Positions 45,882-56,521 of a stretch of 64,000 nt of DNA are shown in pieces. This DNA is from Purpureocillium takamizusanense (Eukaryota; Ascomycota; Sordariomycetes; Hypocreales; Ophiocordycipitaceae): contig NC_063069.1 of the NCBI RefSeq assembly GCF_022605165.1, positions 1,798,001 to 1,862,000 of the forward strand, written 5' to 3'. The notes under the pieces are model-generated. The model saw only the letters and a list, made by a program, of their open reading frames with translations. It did no database searches and was not told the origin of the DNA. Made by a program: the position numbers and the translations under genes. The first letter of the stretch is position 1; every line of letters begins with the position of its first letter.

Positions 45882-47347
45882 ATGCCCCCCTCAGAAACCA
45901 TGACGGCGTCCACCGCATCGCGCATCAAGCTCACTGATTTGCCCGTCGAGCTCCTGCGCATGATCTGTACCGAATTCTCATGGTACCACAAATCAACTCC
46001 TGTCAACCCCCCCGGGTGTGTCAGCTCTCTGCTGGCCCTTTCGTTGACGTGCCGACGCCTCTGCTCGCTGGCCCAGCCCTTGCTGTACTGCGACCCAGTC
46101 AGCGCCGCTGCCTTCGATTTGAACGAAGAACTGTCGCCGTTCCCACTTCTTCGGACCCTTGTGGATCGTCCGGATCTCGCAGCCTGCGTGCGACGCCTAG
46201 GACCGGTTTCCGACGAGGTGTACGGCTTTGACGAGGAAGAGCTTGAGTTCTGCAAAGCCACCGCTCGCCGATTGCAACTATCGCTGCCAAATGACCCGAT
46301 CTCGCCTGTCTTGACGATGACAGAACGCGCTCACAAGCATCAAGCCTGTATTGCCAGTTGTTCTTGGCTATCTCGCCAAACATCGAAACAGCAGTCATCG
46401 AAATCGAGGGCACAGACCTGTCGGACTTTGAGCCATCGTTCTTTGCCTTGTGCATGCGAGTAACGTCGCTGAAGGAGGCGGGTCTGTTCCCTAATCTTCG
46501 GCGCGTCACTTTCGAAACCCTCTTCTCCCAAACACTCAGTCTGGAGTCGGCGGCAGTCTTGCTTTTGCTGAGCATGGCCCCCTCACTGACACATCTACGA
46601 TTTCGTCAGGCTGTGGGAAACGCGAATGACTACCCCGACTCGGATGGAACGGTTGAGTTTCAACCCCCCATCCTGTGGAACTTGCGCGTTCTTGAGCTGG
46701 CTAGCAGTGCATTCATGAAGAGCGAATGGCTGCATCTCATCAAGCTGATTGCGCACTGCCCAAGCCTTGAATCTTTTCACTTTGACGCGAATGGATATGA
46801 CGATGATGTCGGCTCTCGCCGGCAAGCGCATCTGCCTCCTCGGCACTTTCTAGTTGCTCTTAAATTTGTTCGCAAGACACTGCGGCACCTTCACCTCTGC
46901 TTTGCCAACGCTGCCTTCGCTTCGGATGAGACGCAAACAATCGGCGCCGAGCTACTTGCATTTGAAAATTTGGAGACTCTGGAGCTGGACGTTGCATCGT
47001 TTACTTCCCCTCGTGGAGACCCTCTCGAAGACGATGCAACTTGCTTGTCTCGGATCCTCCCGGCCAGTATACGTCGCCTGCGCTTGATTATGCTTAGCAC
47101 GAAGCGCTCACAGGTTCAGTCGCAAATTCTGGACCTCGCCAAGGCTGCTGGCGCTGGAAGATTCGCCTCATTACGCCGGGTAGAGCTCCATGTGCCGTGG
47201 AGGGACACTTCCGGACCCGATGATGAAGGCTTCATTGAGAGAACTGGATGGAAAATGGAGCAGTTGGTTGATGCTAGAAATGAGCTTGCGAAAGCTGGAA
47301 TCACCTTGACATGCATTACTGCATTGCCAGCATTTGGCCTGTGGTAG
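45882..47347 (+). pseudogene. F-box/LRR-like protein gene broken by a frameshift
   Basis: The upstream frame starts at 45882 (MPPSETMTAS...) and encodes an F-box: IKLTDLPVELLRMI...SLLALSLTCRRLCSLAQPLLY. It continues through RPDLAACVRRLG and RRLQLSLPNDP to about 46345. The homologous continuation, YCQLFLAISPNIETAVIEIEG, and the whole leucine-rich half (LFPNLRRVTFETL, APSLTHLRF, LESFHF, FENLETLELDVASF) lie in another frame that runs to 47347. No GT-AG pair of usable size joins the two; the shift equals one missing base between about 46335 and 46355. The adjacent gene at 47702 shows the intact arrangement (RPDLASAVKWLG...GRSLQLSLDGDP...). F-box proteins choose substrates for SCF ubiquitin ligases. 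Either this copy is a recent pseudogene, since both halves are otherwise free of stops, or the assembly has an indel error here. I write out no repaired protein. Confidence 0.75.
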
Positions 47348-47701
47348 TGTGTCACAGTCTGCTTGGGACCGGTTTGGTTGGCTAATACTTGACTTGCCTG
47401 TCGTTAAGTTTTCTCGGCGCTGCGGCTCCAATTTGCTACTGTGAGGTTTACATACTGCCGGCGCTTTAAAAATTCATTATACCTAGTCAATGACATCAAT
47501 GACAAAAACAGAATGCCACGGGCAAGGTCGTTGGCGCTGAAGAACTTTCATTGGTACTAGCAGTGGTTATTCACAGGTCCAGATGATGGGCGCTGCATGA
47601 AGTGGAGCGTGACTTTGACCCTCGTGCTCCCCACGACGCACTACTTCATGCCCTCCTGTTGCGACCTGCGATTGTGCCAGTCTCATCTCCATCGTCACCA
47701 A
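47348..47701. other. intergenic between the F-box paralogs
   Basis: AT-richer spacer of about 350 bp; no features beyond the presumed promoter of the second copy. An in-frame upstream ATG at 47597 could lengthen the second protein by 35 residues. Confidence 0.45.
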
Positions 47702-49369
47702 ATGTCTTCCCCCGGGCGCGCCACGGCCTCCCTGGCTGGCCTTCCTCCCGAGGTGCAGCACACGATATGTGCCCAGCTGTGCTGCCACTGCTGCAATGCC
47801 ATGCCCGAAAACACGCGCAAGCATGTCACGAACCGCCGCGCGTTGATGGCCTTGTCGGCCACGTCGAAGCAGATGAAGGCCGTCGCACAGCCCTTCGTAT
47901 TCCACTACGTGCCCGGAAGCCTTTCAGGTCGCCATCTCCATCTGTGGCCCTTCATTCGCACCATTCACGCCCGGCCGGATCTCGCATCAGCGGTCAAATG
48001 GCTGGGATGCAACACGGACCGACCCTTCGACGACGCCGGCGCGATTCGACGTTGCAAGGAAATCGGTCGGAGCCTCCAGCTGTCCTTGGACGGAGATCCC
48101 AGTTTCAGCGTCTTTACCGACCGTGTCACTGCCATCTCGCTGACCCAAAACTGCGACCCCTGGCTCATCGACCAGTTCGTGAATGAAGTCGTCATCTCCA
48201 TGTTGACTGGACTCGAGATGCTTGAGCTCGCCGTCTACGCGGACACATACGACAAAAAAGTCTTCGAACCAGGTTGCGTGTTCCTGGCCAGTCGGTTCAA
48301 GCGACTGGAGAAAACACCCGGACTCGCCAGTCTTCGGGCGCTCAAGTTCAACATTGGCCACTATCGAGTCGCCGCGCCCGGCATTTCCGTTCTCCTCAAC
48401 GCCGCACCCAACCTCGAGCAGCTGCTTTTCAAGTCTTGTAGCGGATTCTGGCACAGGAATTACCCAGATTTCCGTGACGAACCACTTGAGTTGCCTGAAG
48501 CGCGGGATATTCGGGCACTGGTGCCCATCATGCACAATCTGCGGAGTCTCTCGTTCGACAGCTCTGTGCTCCGTGACGACGACGAGTACTCAGACTTTGA
48601 GTCTCTCAGAGGCTTGATCGAACGATGTCCCCGCCTTGAGCATTTTACGTTCAAAGCTTTCCGCCCCCTTGACGATATCGACAGAACCGATATACAACAT
48701 CACCGACTCGTCTCGGCGTTGTTGCCCGCTCGAGAGACTCTGAAGGTCCTGGACTTGTACATTGGAAGCATACTGGAAAGATACACCGGGGCATATGTTG
48801 ACAATTTTACGGGGGAAATTATTGAGGCAGCCACTCCGGTAGATCTTGGACCATTACTGGCACAGTTTCGACGCCTAGAAGTGCTCAAGCTGGACGAGGC
48901 AGCTTTTTGTCGGCATCAAAACGACGTCGACCTTGCCGACCCTTTCGCCATGCCAGGCGATCAAGACAAAGCAAAAGAGGGAGAAGAGTCAACCTGCATC
49001 ACCGACCTACTCCCGCTCGGCGTGAAGAGACTTAGCGTCCGACTCGTGCGTGGATCTCGCGCTTGGGATGATGTCGCCTATCTGGCCACGGCCGTCAGGA
49101 ACGGCGATTTCCCCGCGCTGTCCGCGGTTCGAGTCGATGCGCAGCCCACCCAGCCGTATGTCATGCGAGACCCGGGTGAATGGTCCTCGATCTGCGAAAA
49201 GACAGAGCAGGACATCAAGCGGCTTCGGCACGCTTTCAAGGGTGTTGGTGTATCTCTTGAGACTCGTGCCCTATCGGAGTGGGACCTATACGAGCTGGAT
49301 AAAATGGACGAGGAACCCGTTTTTCCTGACCGGGAGCCATTGAATGAGGTCCTATCCGACTTTTGCTAG
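47702..49369 (+). CDS. F-box-type/leucine-rich protein, paralog of the preceding gene
   Basis: A single exon of 555 residues from the ATG at 47702; the longer start at 47597 is less likely because its extra residues look random. The N-terminus TASLAGLPPEVQHTICAQLCCHC...RRALMALSATSKQMKAVAQPFVFHYV follows the F-box pattern. Then come RPDLASAVKWLG and GRSLQLSLDGDPSFSVF, shared with the gene just upstream, and a series of degenerate leucine-rich units: LTGLEMLELAVY, LASLRALKFNIGH, APNLEQLLFKS, HNLRSLSFDS, CPRLEHFTFKAF, FRRLEVLKLDEA and GVKRLSVRLV. This points to an SCF ubiquitin-ligase adaptor or a related solenoid protein; the target is unknown. Such proteins are numerous and fast evolving in Hypocreales. 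Tandem duplication followed by divergence explains the pair, with low overall identity between them. Confidence 0.82.
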   Translation: MSSPGRATASLAGLPPEVQHTICAQLCCHCCNAMPENTRKHVTNRRALMALSATSKQMKAVAQPFVFHYVPGSLSGRHLHLWPFIRTIHARPDLASAVKWLGCNTDRPFDDAGAIRRCKEIGRSLQLSLDGDPSFSVFTDRVTAISLTQNCDPWLIDQFVNEVVISMLTGLEMLELAVYADTYDKKVFEPGCVFLASRFKRLEKTPGLASLRALKFNIGHYRVAAPGISVLLNAAPNLEQLLFKSCSGFWHRNYPDFRDEPLELPEARDIRALVPIMHNLRSLSFDSSVLRDDDEYSDFESLRGLIERCPRLEHFTFKAFRPLDDIDRTDIQHHRLVSALLPARETLKVLDLYIGSILERYTGAYVDNFTGEIIEAATPVDLGPLLAQFRRLEVLKLDEAAFCRHQNDVDLADPFAMPGDQDKAKEGEESTCITDLLPLGVKRLSVRLVRGSRAWDDVAYLATAVRNGDFPALSAVRVDAQPTQPYVMRDPGEWSSICEKTEQDIKRLRHAFKGVGVSLETRALSEWDLYELDKMDEEPVFPDREPLNEVLSDFC

Positions 49370-49612
49370 ACAACTATGATGATGGCGGCGCGCAGAAACG
49401 TGTATTGTCGCAGAGTTACCGATAAATTCCGTATGTCATGAGGCGGATAGGAAATTCGAGAAAGAAATCCACGGTTGCCGCATTCCACCTTTTCCGGATA
49501 GAAATCCGAGCGGGTGATATGTACAAGAAAAGGTTGGGGCATCGTATCGACCCATTCCGCTCAGAAGAACAAAGCATTTACATGCCCTCTATTTCCGTGT
49601 CGGTGTTCTAGT

Positions 49613-50610
49613 CTAGCCCTTCAGTTTCCACACGCTGATCATGTCATACCCTCTCCCGCTTTCGTACGACCTCTTCGGCTTCACGTACGCAACTCGCCTC
49701 ATCTTCCCCGCCGGTTCCTCTGTCTCCTCGGGCGGTTCCGTGATGCGCCCGTCCCGTCCCTGCGCGAGCAGGTTCCAGTGCACGCCGCGCAGGCCCCACG
49801 GCGGCCCCACGGCGGCCAGGTCCTTGTACAGCGGGAATTCGAGGCAGACGAGGATGCCAGTAGGTGAGAGCAATTGGATCATGCGCCGGGCCCAGTCTTT
49901 ACGCATCTCGGGTAACAGCGCGCAGAGGAACTGGTAGAGTGAAGTTAGCATGGCTCGTCCGGCTCGTCGTCTGTAAGAATTGGTGTTGCTATACGGTGTA
50001 GTCATAAATGAGGTCAAATGCCGAGCCATCGCGCTCATCCTCCCAATCGCGTCCGAAGAAGTCGCCCGTAATGATCTTCACGCTTCCAACCTCGACTTTT
50101 GGCCACTGCGTCGGGTCGCCGTAGTTGCGCTCGCTTGGCTCGGCAAGCTCGGCGGCGATGTAGTCGCGCGCTACCTGAGCGCCCGTCTCTGAGATCTCGA
50201 GACCATATACTTCGTAGCCGTGAAGTGCGAGCATGGCCACGTCGTACCCTTTGCCGCAGCCCTGTCGCATGTAAGTGGGTCATGGTCTCAAAGCCTCCAA
50301 TTCATCTCGTGAGCGTACATACCGGGACGAGTGCCCGAGGATGCCGCCCGACTAGAGCTGGCAAGAGGGGATGGCCGCTCTCAACAAATTCTATGAGAGC
50401 TGGCGATGGCCCGCCACGATCCCAGAGACTGCTCTCATCGGAATCCCAGAGAGCCGACCACCCCAGGCCTTGTTGTTCCCGACCTCTGCCGAGAGTCAGA
50501 CCTGGGGGACCTCTCATGTTCGGGATATCCGGTGTAAGTGAGGGAGGCCCATACCTGTTCTTGAAGTGCGAGATGAGGCGGCCCGGCGGCTCGCTCGACG
50601 GGACTGACAT
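49613..50610 (-). CDS. TPMT-family (thiol/thiopurine-type) S-methyltransferase
   Basis: An S-adenosylmethionine-dependent methyltransferase of 267 residues in four exons: 50555-50610, 50323-50485, 49995-50261 and 49613-49930. Introns are 69, 61 and 64 nt and every junction preserves frame. The protein reads MSVPSSEPPGRLISHF, then GLGWSALWD and SLWDRGGPSPAL, a TPMT/Holl-like opening. The SAM motif I is VPGCGKGYD, created by splicing of exons 2 and 3, followed by LHGYEVYGLEISE (motif post-I), ITGDFFGRDW and FDLIYDYTFLCALLPEMR. The family transfers methyl to thiols, thiopurines or halide/hydrosulfide ions; the substrate here is not known, and detoxification of sulfur compounds is a guess. It is divergent from thymidylate synthase with a 566-bp shared promoter region. 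Without the three introns no frame carries all motifs. Confidence 0.88.
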
Positions 50611-51176
50611 GATGACAAGTGATATTCTACCAGAGGTGAAGGAGATGAATCTTGGGGAGTCCGGGGGACGACGAGAAATAAAGCCGTGCTTGGTCTCGAA
50701 CTTAGAGCTTCGCACCATGAGTTTCGCCAAATTCGGCCAACACCCCACCCGGATCGTGGGTGGAGATGCCCGAGCTTGCCGCATCCGCCTCCTTGCCCAG
50801 CTCCAGAGCTCTACCAAGTGCCAAATCACTTAGAAAAATTCTGGAGTAATGATATACAAGCAGGCAGCGACAAGACCAAAAGAGCTGCTGCAATGCCCTC
50901 CGCATCTTTGCGCCGGTGCTCATGAGACCGAAGTGCAGGGTAGCCGGAAACAGCGATATGGTAGTTACTAACTTGGTACTTCGTACGGAGTACAGTCAGT
51001 ATATGTACTTGGCGGTTAGCGGCGCGGGGTCGCCATACAGGCAATAAACACCCGAGGGCGTTGGTAGCTAAGGGCCCCACCAAGGGGGGTACTTCCACTT
51101 AACGCGTCGCGTCTCCCATCCAGCGCCAAGTCGCAACCTGCAACACGACGACATTTTGCAGCTGCAACGAGGCAAC
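50611..51176. other. shared divergent promoter of methyltransferase and thymidylate synthase
   Basis: A 566-bp spacer, with TACTTCGTACGGAGTA-type palindromic sequence near 50978-50995, a candidate MCB box at 51102-51107 and G/C runs near 51073-51090. Antisense open frames here are leader sequence or chance. Confidence 0.5.
51102..51107. promoter_or_regulatory. candidate MCB box ACGCGT upstream of thymidylate synthase
   Basis: ACGCGT, the binding core of the MBF complex, lies 70 bp before the thymidylate synthase ATG within AACGCGTCGCG. Yeast thymidylate synthase is a classical MCB target. The hexamer is common in DNA of this GC content (several other copies lie in the window), so the position, not the mere presence, is the argument. 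Confidence 0.4.
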
Positions 51177-52247
51177 ATGACGCGGCCGCACGAGGAACAC
51201 CAATACCTCGAACTCGTTCGCGAGATCCTAGAGGAGGGGGAGCACCGACCTGACAGGTAAGCTACTCAAGCCTGCGGGTCCTCATCACCAGCAAGCCGCC
51301 CACTGAGGCTGCCTCTCCTCGCCGCCATCTGGCTGACCACGCGTTGCAGAACGGGGACCGGTACCTACAGCGTCTTTGCTCCGCGGCCGCTCAAGTTCTC
51401 CCTCAACCGCGATGGCACGCCGATCCTGCCGCTCCTGACGACCAAGCGCGTCTTCCTCAAGGCCGTCGTCGCCGAGCTCCTCTGGTTCATCGAGGCCAAC
51501 ACGTCGTCGCTTGCGCTCAGCGACGCCGGCGTCAAGATCTGGGACGGCAACGGCTCGCGTGAGTTCCTCGACAGCGTGGGCCTGTCGCACCGCGAGGTTG
51601 GCGACCTGGGCCCCGTCTACGGCTTCCAGTGGCGACACTTTGGCGCCGAGTACAAGGACGCCAAGACGGACTACACGGGGCAGGGCGTCGACCAGCTTGC
51701 CGACGTCATCGACAAGCTCAAGAACAAGCCCTACGACCGGCGAATCATCATGTCGGCGTGGAACCCCAAGGACCTCAAGAGCATGGCCCTGCCGCCGTGT
51801 CACATGTTCGCCCAGTTCTACGTTTCCTACCCCCGCGCGAAGCGGTCCGCCAGTGGCGCCACGGCCGCGGCCGCCAACGGAAACAGCAACGGGGAGACGA
51901 ACGGCGACAAGCCCAAAGGGCACCTCCACTGCCAGCTGTATCAACGGTCGTGCGACATGGGTCTCGGGGTGCCCTTCAACATTGCCAGCTACGCGCTGCT
52001 GACGCACATGCTGGCGCACGTTTGCGATCTCGTGCCCGGGAGCCTGACGCACGTCATGGGTGATGCGCACGTTTACCTCGATCACGTCGAGGCTCTCGAG
52101 GAGCAGTTGAAGCGAGAGCCGCGCGACTTCCCCGAGCTTGAAATCACGCGCGAAACGGGCGGCAGTATTGACGGGTGGAAGGCAGAGGAATTTGTGGTGA
52201 AGGGATATAATCCGCACAAGTCAATCCCGATGAAAATGTCGGTATAA
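51177..52247 (+). CDS. tmp1: thymidylate synthase
   Basis: Converts dUMP to dTMP with methylene-tetrahydrofolate, needed for DNA synthesis. Exons 51177-51256 and 51350-52247 give 325 residues; the 93-nt intron splits the Arg codon of the conserved RPDRTGTGT loop. Visible are [47 protein letters not shown], the catalytic Cys177 in [12 protein letters not shown], the dUMP-binding [19 protein letters not shown], and the C-terminal MKMSV (conserved hydrophobic end). Between the catalytic region and the RSCD block is a 25-30 residue Ala/Asn/Gly-rich insertion (about 192-218), common in fungal enzymes and absent from bacterial ones. Expression is expected to peak at G1/S; an ACGCGT element lies 70 bp upstream. 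Nothing suggests loss of function. Confidence 0.97.
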
Positions 52248-52456
52248 TGCACACAGTGAGGATCAGGAATGAGAATGAAGGAAAGGGTATGAAAACTGTC
52301 TAGTTTCCCGCAGAAAGGGGCACGACTGTCACGCCTATATGTTTAGAGATCAGCGACATGTTCAACACTCGGCTTGAGGCCGTGGATTGCCACGGATAGA
52401 TGATGGGGAAAGCGGCGATCTCTACAAAACCTACACAGAGCTTATGCCCGATGATT

Positions 52457-54112
52457 CTATGAACTCCGCTCGTACTTGCTCCTGCGACGCAACTGCTCTC
52501 CATATTTCCAAAACGCCCATGGGATTGGTGCCATGGCAACCGTAACGAAGCCTAATACGCTCGTGGCCCATCCAACACCCAATGCTTTGTACATTTGCAA
52601 GGCAAACAACGGGAATGCCGCGCTAAAGAGATAGCGAGTAAGCATCATGCCACCCGAAGCTGACGCGCCGTACAACGGGCCGTAAGCGTCTAGCATGAAG
52701 AGGTTGGCGCTCGCGTAGACCAGCAAGGAGCTCAGCATGACGGCGCCCTGGAAGATCATGGGCACTATCCAGTGGATACGATACTGTGCGGTCCACGCCA
52801 CGAGGAACAGGCTGGACGGGAGTAGGATACTGCCAATCATGGCGCCTATGAGACGATGCTCTGACGGCAGGGGCTCCTCGACACCGTCCTCATCGGGAGG
52901 ATGCGTTGAACGCCACGCAGCGAGCCGCTTTTGGTAGTACTTGAGATCGATAAGCACCAGAGGTGGTGAAGCCGCGAGTGTGCCAACCATGAGCCCGATG
53001 AAAGATAGCGCCTCACTGGTCTTGTTGAACTGGTAGTACTCGCCAAAGATCCAGGGCACAGCAATGACGAATGTATAGAGCAGACCGTAGAGGAAACCGT
53101 TGTACAAGCTCACGAGCGTGACGATGGGCTCGGTAAAGAGCATGTGAATGGGCCGCTGGATCAGGACAGTTGCAAAGTACCGAAACGCACGACCCGGTGA
53201 GGTGCGCTGAGAGGACGTGTCCAGGCCCATGCGAAAGGCCCGCCGGCGGAGGATGACCTTCTTGTAGGTCTCACGGGTGAAGCACACGGGGATGTAGCAG
53301 GCGAGCGCCAGAATGACTGAAGCCCATTGGGTCCACCGCCAGCTCGACGCCGAGACGATGAAGCCGCCCATGAGGGGGCCAAGAGAGGCGCCAAACGACG
53401 GCAGCGTGTAGTAGATGCCGAGGGCGGCGCCGCGAAAGCTCCCGTCGGAGGACTCGATGATGGTGGCGGGGGCGTTGTTGATGAGCGACGAGGAGAAGAC
53501 GCCGGCGAAGAAGCGGCACACGATGAGCGCGACCACGCCATCGCAGAAGCCGGCACCGAGCGTAAACGCCGCGAAGACGGGCGCGGTGAAGAGGAAGACG
53601 GCCTTGCGGCCGTACGTCTCGGACAGGGGCGCGCCGACGAGGGGGCCGAAGGCGAGGCCGAGGTTGTACATGCTCAGGGGCAGGACGGCGACCTCGTGGC
53701 TGCAGCCGAAGTAGGCGGCGACGTCGTCTTGCGCGGGCGCGTACATGGCGCCGGCGACGGTGGCGACGGTGGCGAGGGACGTGATGGCGACGGTGCTGAA
53801 GACGCGGTAAGTGAAGGAGAAGTTGCGCGGGTTGTCTGGGTCTGAGGGCGAGATCCAGTCGAAGCGTGCGTTCATAGTCCGGATCGCGTTGCGCACGTCG
53901 GGCGTAATGTACTCGGGTGGCATCTCCGGCGGTGCTCGCTGCGGCGGGTTCATGTCGTCAGGGAGCGTCTGATGGTCCGATGTCGACGAGGAGCCGTGCC
54001 GTGAGCTCCTGCGGGCGGCGACCGGGATGTGAAAGGAGACCTGAGCCATCTCGGGCTGGGCCCGGCCTGAAGCCGGCGAGGGGCTGTCCATGATGATTGC
54101 CGCCTTTAACAC
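52457..54112 (-). CDS. MFS transporter, DHA1-type (drug/polyamine:H+ antiporter-like)
   Basis: A membrane transporter, single exon, 551 residues (an ATG seven codons later at 54091 is an equally good start). A hydrophilic N-terminal 95 residues precede twelve predicted membrane helices in a 6+6 arrangement with a central loop. Motifs seen are DPDNPRNFS before helix 1 (typical of DHA1 fungal members), LGLAFGPLVGAPLSETYGRK (motif A region), CRFFAGVFSSSLINNAPATI and the antiporter-type GPLMGGFI after helix 5. Substrates in this subfamily include drugs, toxins, polyamines and amino acids, so the specific cargo is open. It is not adjacent to a biosynthetic gene cluster; its nearest neighbours are thymidylate synthase (convergent) and a GH79 hydrolase on the same strand. 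Likely plasma membrane. Confidence 0.9.
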   Translation of the reverse strand: MLKAAIIMDSPSPASGRAQPEMAQVSFHIPVAARRSSRHGSSSTSDHQTLPDDMNPPQRAPPEMPPEYITPDVRNAIRTMNARFDWISPSDPDNPRNFSFTYRVFSTVAITSLATVATVAGAMYAPAQDDVAAYFGCSHEVAVLPLSMYNLGLAFGPLVGAPLSETYGRKAVFLFTAPVFAAFTLGAGFCDGVVALIVCRFFAGVFSSSLINNAPATIIESSDGSFRGAALGIYYTLPSFGASLGPLMGGFIVSASSWRWTQWASVILALACYIPVCFTRETYKKVILRRRAFRMGLDTSSQRTSPGRAFRYFATVLIQRPIHMLFTEPIVTLVSLYNGFLYGLLYTFVIAVPWIFGEYYQFNKTSEALSFIGLMVGTLAASPPLVLIDLKYYQKRLAAWRSTHPPDEDGVEEPLPSEHRLIGAMIGSILLPSSLFLVAWTAQYRIHWIVPMIFQGAVMLSSLLVYASANLFMLDAYGPLYGASASGGMMLTRYLFSAAFPLFALQMYKALGVGWATSVLGFVTVAMAPIPWAFWKYGEQLRRRSKYERSS

Positions 54113-54802
54113 GATAGGATTCGTGGAACAAGCTCAAAGGGCCCCAGCTGTGAGGCCAGTTGCCAGATGCTGGCGCGAATGATGTTGTCGTGATGCTTGT
54201 ACAAGGAGCGGCGTGTTACATGTACGGGAGGGCGCGCACACACCTGACGTCTTATAACCGGAACGGCGCCGATGGCTGACCATCTGCCGGGCCGATCCCC
54301 GCAAGGAACGCGCGGGGCCCCGAGTGGTTTAGGCTGGGGGTCCACGGCGAAACTCGGGACGACGAGGAGCGCTGACGATGCTCCGCCTCCATAGCCCGGC
54401 GCCGTTGTCGGCCCACTGCCTGCTGGCATGCATGCATCCTTCGGGGCCAAGTGATGACTCCTTGCCTTTATGAGGGTCGGACGCTTGTCCGGCCGACCAA
54501 AGCTCTTAGTCGGATTCCGGATCGGTAACTAGAAATAGACTGGGCTCGACACGGATTTGAAGCTTGAGTGGAGCAAGGCTCTGGAATGAATATGCTTCGT
54601 CTGCAAAACGCCTCGGCCTGGACGCTGGGGACGATCATGCCCGCTGTGAGATTTCGTTGCTAATAAGTGCCCCCGGGTATCACACAATGCGTAGTGAGGC
54701 TTTGGGCGCGGTTACGGAATCCCGAACCATTTGATATGGTTCAAGTGGCTGACTATACTGCTATTCGTATCGTAGCAAAATACGACGGCGAAAAACCCCA
54801 GT
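54113..54802. other. intergenic, no supported gene
   Basis: Promoter of the MFS gene and 3' region of the GH79 gene. Short frames on both strands lack motifs. Confidence 0.45.
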
Positions 54803-56521
54803 CTATCCAAGATGCACCAGCGCTGCTGAAGAGTCTGGCACCCGAACTGTCAGGACGCCCCGACTTGCCCTGATGACCTCCCCCGTGGTAACATTGTGTA
54901 GTCTCACAGGCTTCCCATTATCAAGCTCCATATTGTAGCTCCAACCGTCAAACGTCACGCCTGTGATTGCATCACTGCCGTTGGCCATCAGTCGCTGTAT
55001 GCGCGCTGATGCACCGGGACGCAGTCCATCAACGGAGAACGAGAAGTCCCGGCTTGGACGCGGGGACGGGCTCGGCAGGGGTTCAACTCCTTCGCCCCCC
55101 TTGGTGGTGTTATAACTATGCATGTTGATCACCATGAGCCCTTTGAGAGACCCCTTGCTGTAGATTGCGTACGCCGCTTCGGCGTCAGACGACATGGGTA
55201 TGGACGAGACGCTGACGGAGTCCCTCGTTAGGTCTCCTAGGGCGGCGGCGACGGCAATGCTGCCATAGTACGGTGCCTTGGTGCCCTTGGCCGTTTTGTC
55301 CGTGTCGATGGGCTGCCAAGCCTGGTACTGTCTCATGTGTCAGCGAGAGCGTAACGAGTGTCATGATTCTGGACTTACACGGTAGTTTGTTCCCTGATGC
55401 ATGTGAACCCTCTTGAACCCCGCCGAGGCAGAGTAGAGGTTAAAGTCGACTCCCCAAAGCGTGGCGCCAAACGAATTCGAAAGCCCTGGCTTGCCCTGGT
55501 TATACAGCGAGTTGGTTTCTCCAAAGATGAGAGGCGCATGGTGCTCGTTGACGGACATGATTCGCTTGTACTCGGCGACTTGCTCGTCCACGTCGCGGGT
55601 GGTTCGGGTGTGGTTCATTAGGGTCTGTTGCAGGGTCACACCTGGAGACATTGCCCCATCAATGTAGCTGAAATTATCGTCAGGATGCACAGGCTCCATT
55701 CATGTGCTAAGATGAGATTGTTGTTTTCGTTCAACTTACTTGTGGACGGAGTACCATCGCACGCTTCCGTGCTTGTCGAGCCCTTCGCTCCAAGCTACAG
55801 TTGCATTGAGGTTGCTCACCCTGTCATCGTACGAAGGTGCCATGAAGCTGAGGTAGTCTCCATGCGCAGGTTTTGGGCAGTGTTTCCTCATCTGCGCCTG
55901 AATCGCCTCTGATCCGTTGAGCCACTGCTTGGTAAAGGCCTTGGCGTCCCAGCTCTTCGGACGGACAGGCCCCTGAGCCGACGTGGCATAGTTGTTGGGC
56001 TCATTGCCGTACTCCCACGTATAGAAGTTGTCGCCGCCAATAGCCAAGCATGCCAGAGGAGCCGTGTCGATGAGGGTGCGCCAACCCTCCGAGCTGTTCC
56101 CACCAAGCCCAAGATTGAAGCCGTGGGAGAAGCGGACGCCCGGCCAAGTGCGGTAGGACTCAAAGAAAGCGGGGCCAATCTGGATGGTGGTGGGGTAATC
56201 GGGCGAGCGCGAAGGGTCGACGACGCCGTCGAGGCCAACTTGGAGGGAAGCGTTGTAGAGGGCGTAGTCTTGGGTGTTGGCTCCGACGCGTACGTATGGC
56301 TTACTCCCGCTCAACCTGCCAAGGTTGTTGAGCAAGTTGTAAGAAAACTCATTTGGGTGACTCTTGTTGCCCGCAAAGTCTGGGAAAGACGAGAACTCGA
56401 TCGAGAAGCTGACGAAGGAGGCATCCGGACTGCCGCCATTGTGAGACGACGGATTGACGTTGTACAGAGCTGTTGATGACGCAGCCGTCAAGATTGCTGA
56501 AAGTAACACCGGGGCTTTCAT
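54803..56521 (-). CDS. secreted GH79 beta-glucuronidase-type glycoside hydrolase
   Basis: A secreted retaining glycosidase of 531 residues in three exons (55740-56521, 55379-55667, 54803-55327; introns 72 and 51 nt). A signal peptide MKAPVLLSAILTAASSTALY starts it. The catalytic acid/base is Glu174 in TWEYGNEPNNY and the nucleophile Glu311 in LIFGETNSLY, spaced as in family GH79. The last exon makes a beta-rich C-terminal domain (Glyco_hydro_79C type) with MVINMHSYNTT and VRLHNVTTG. Many sequons suggest glycosylation. Fungal members remove glucuronic acid or 4-O-methyl-glucuronic acid from arabinogalactan-type sugars; heparanase-like activity is another family possibility. It probably helps degrade plant-derived polysaccharide, with the product taken up elsewhere. 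Confident on family, less so on the exact sugar. Confidence 0.9.
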
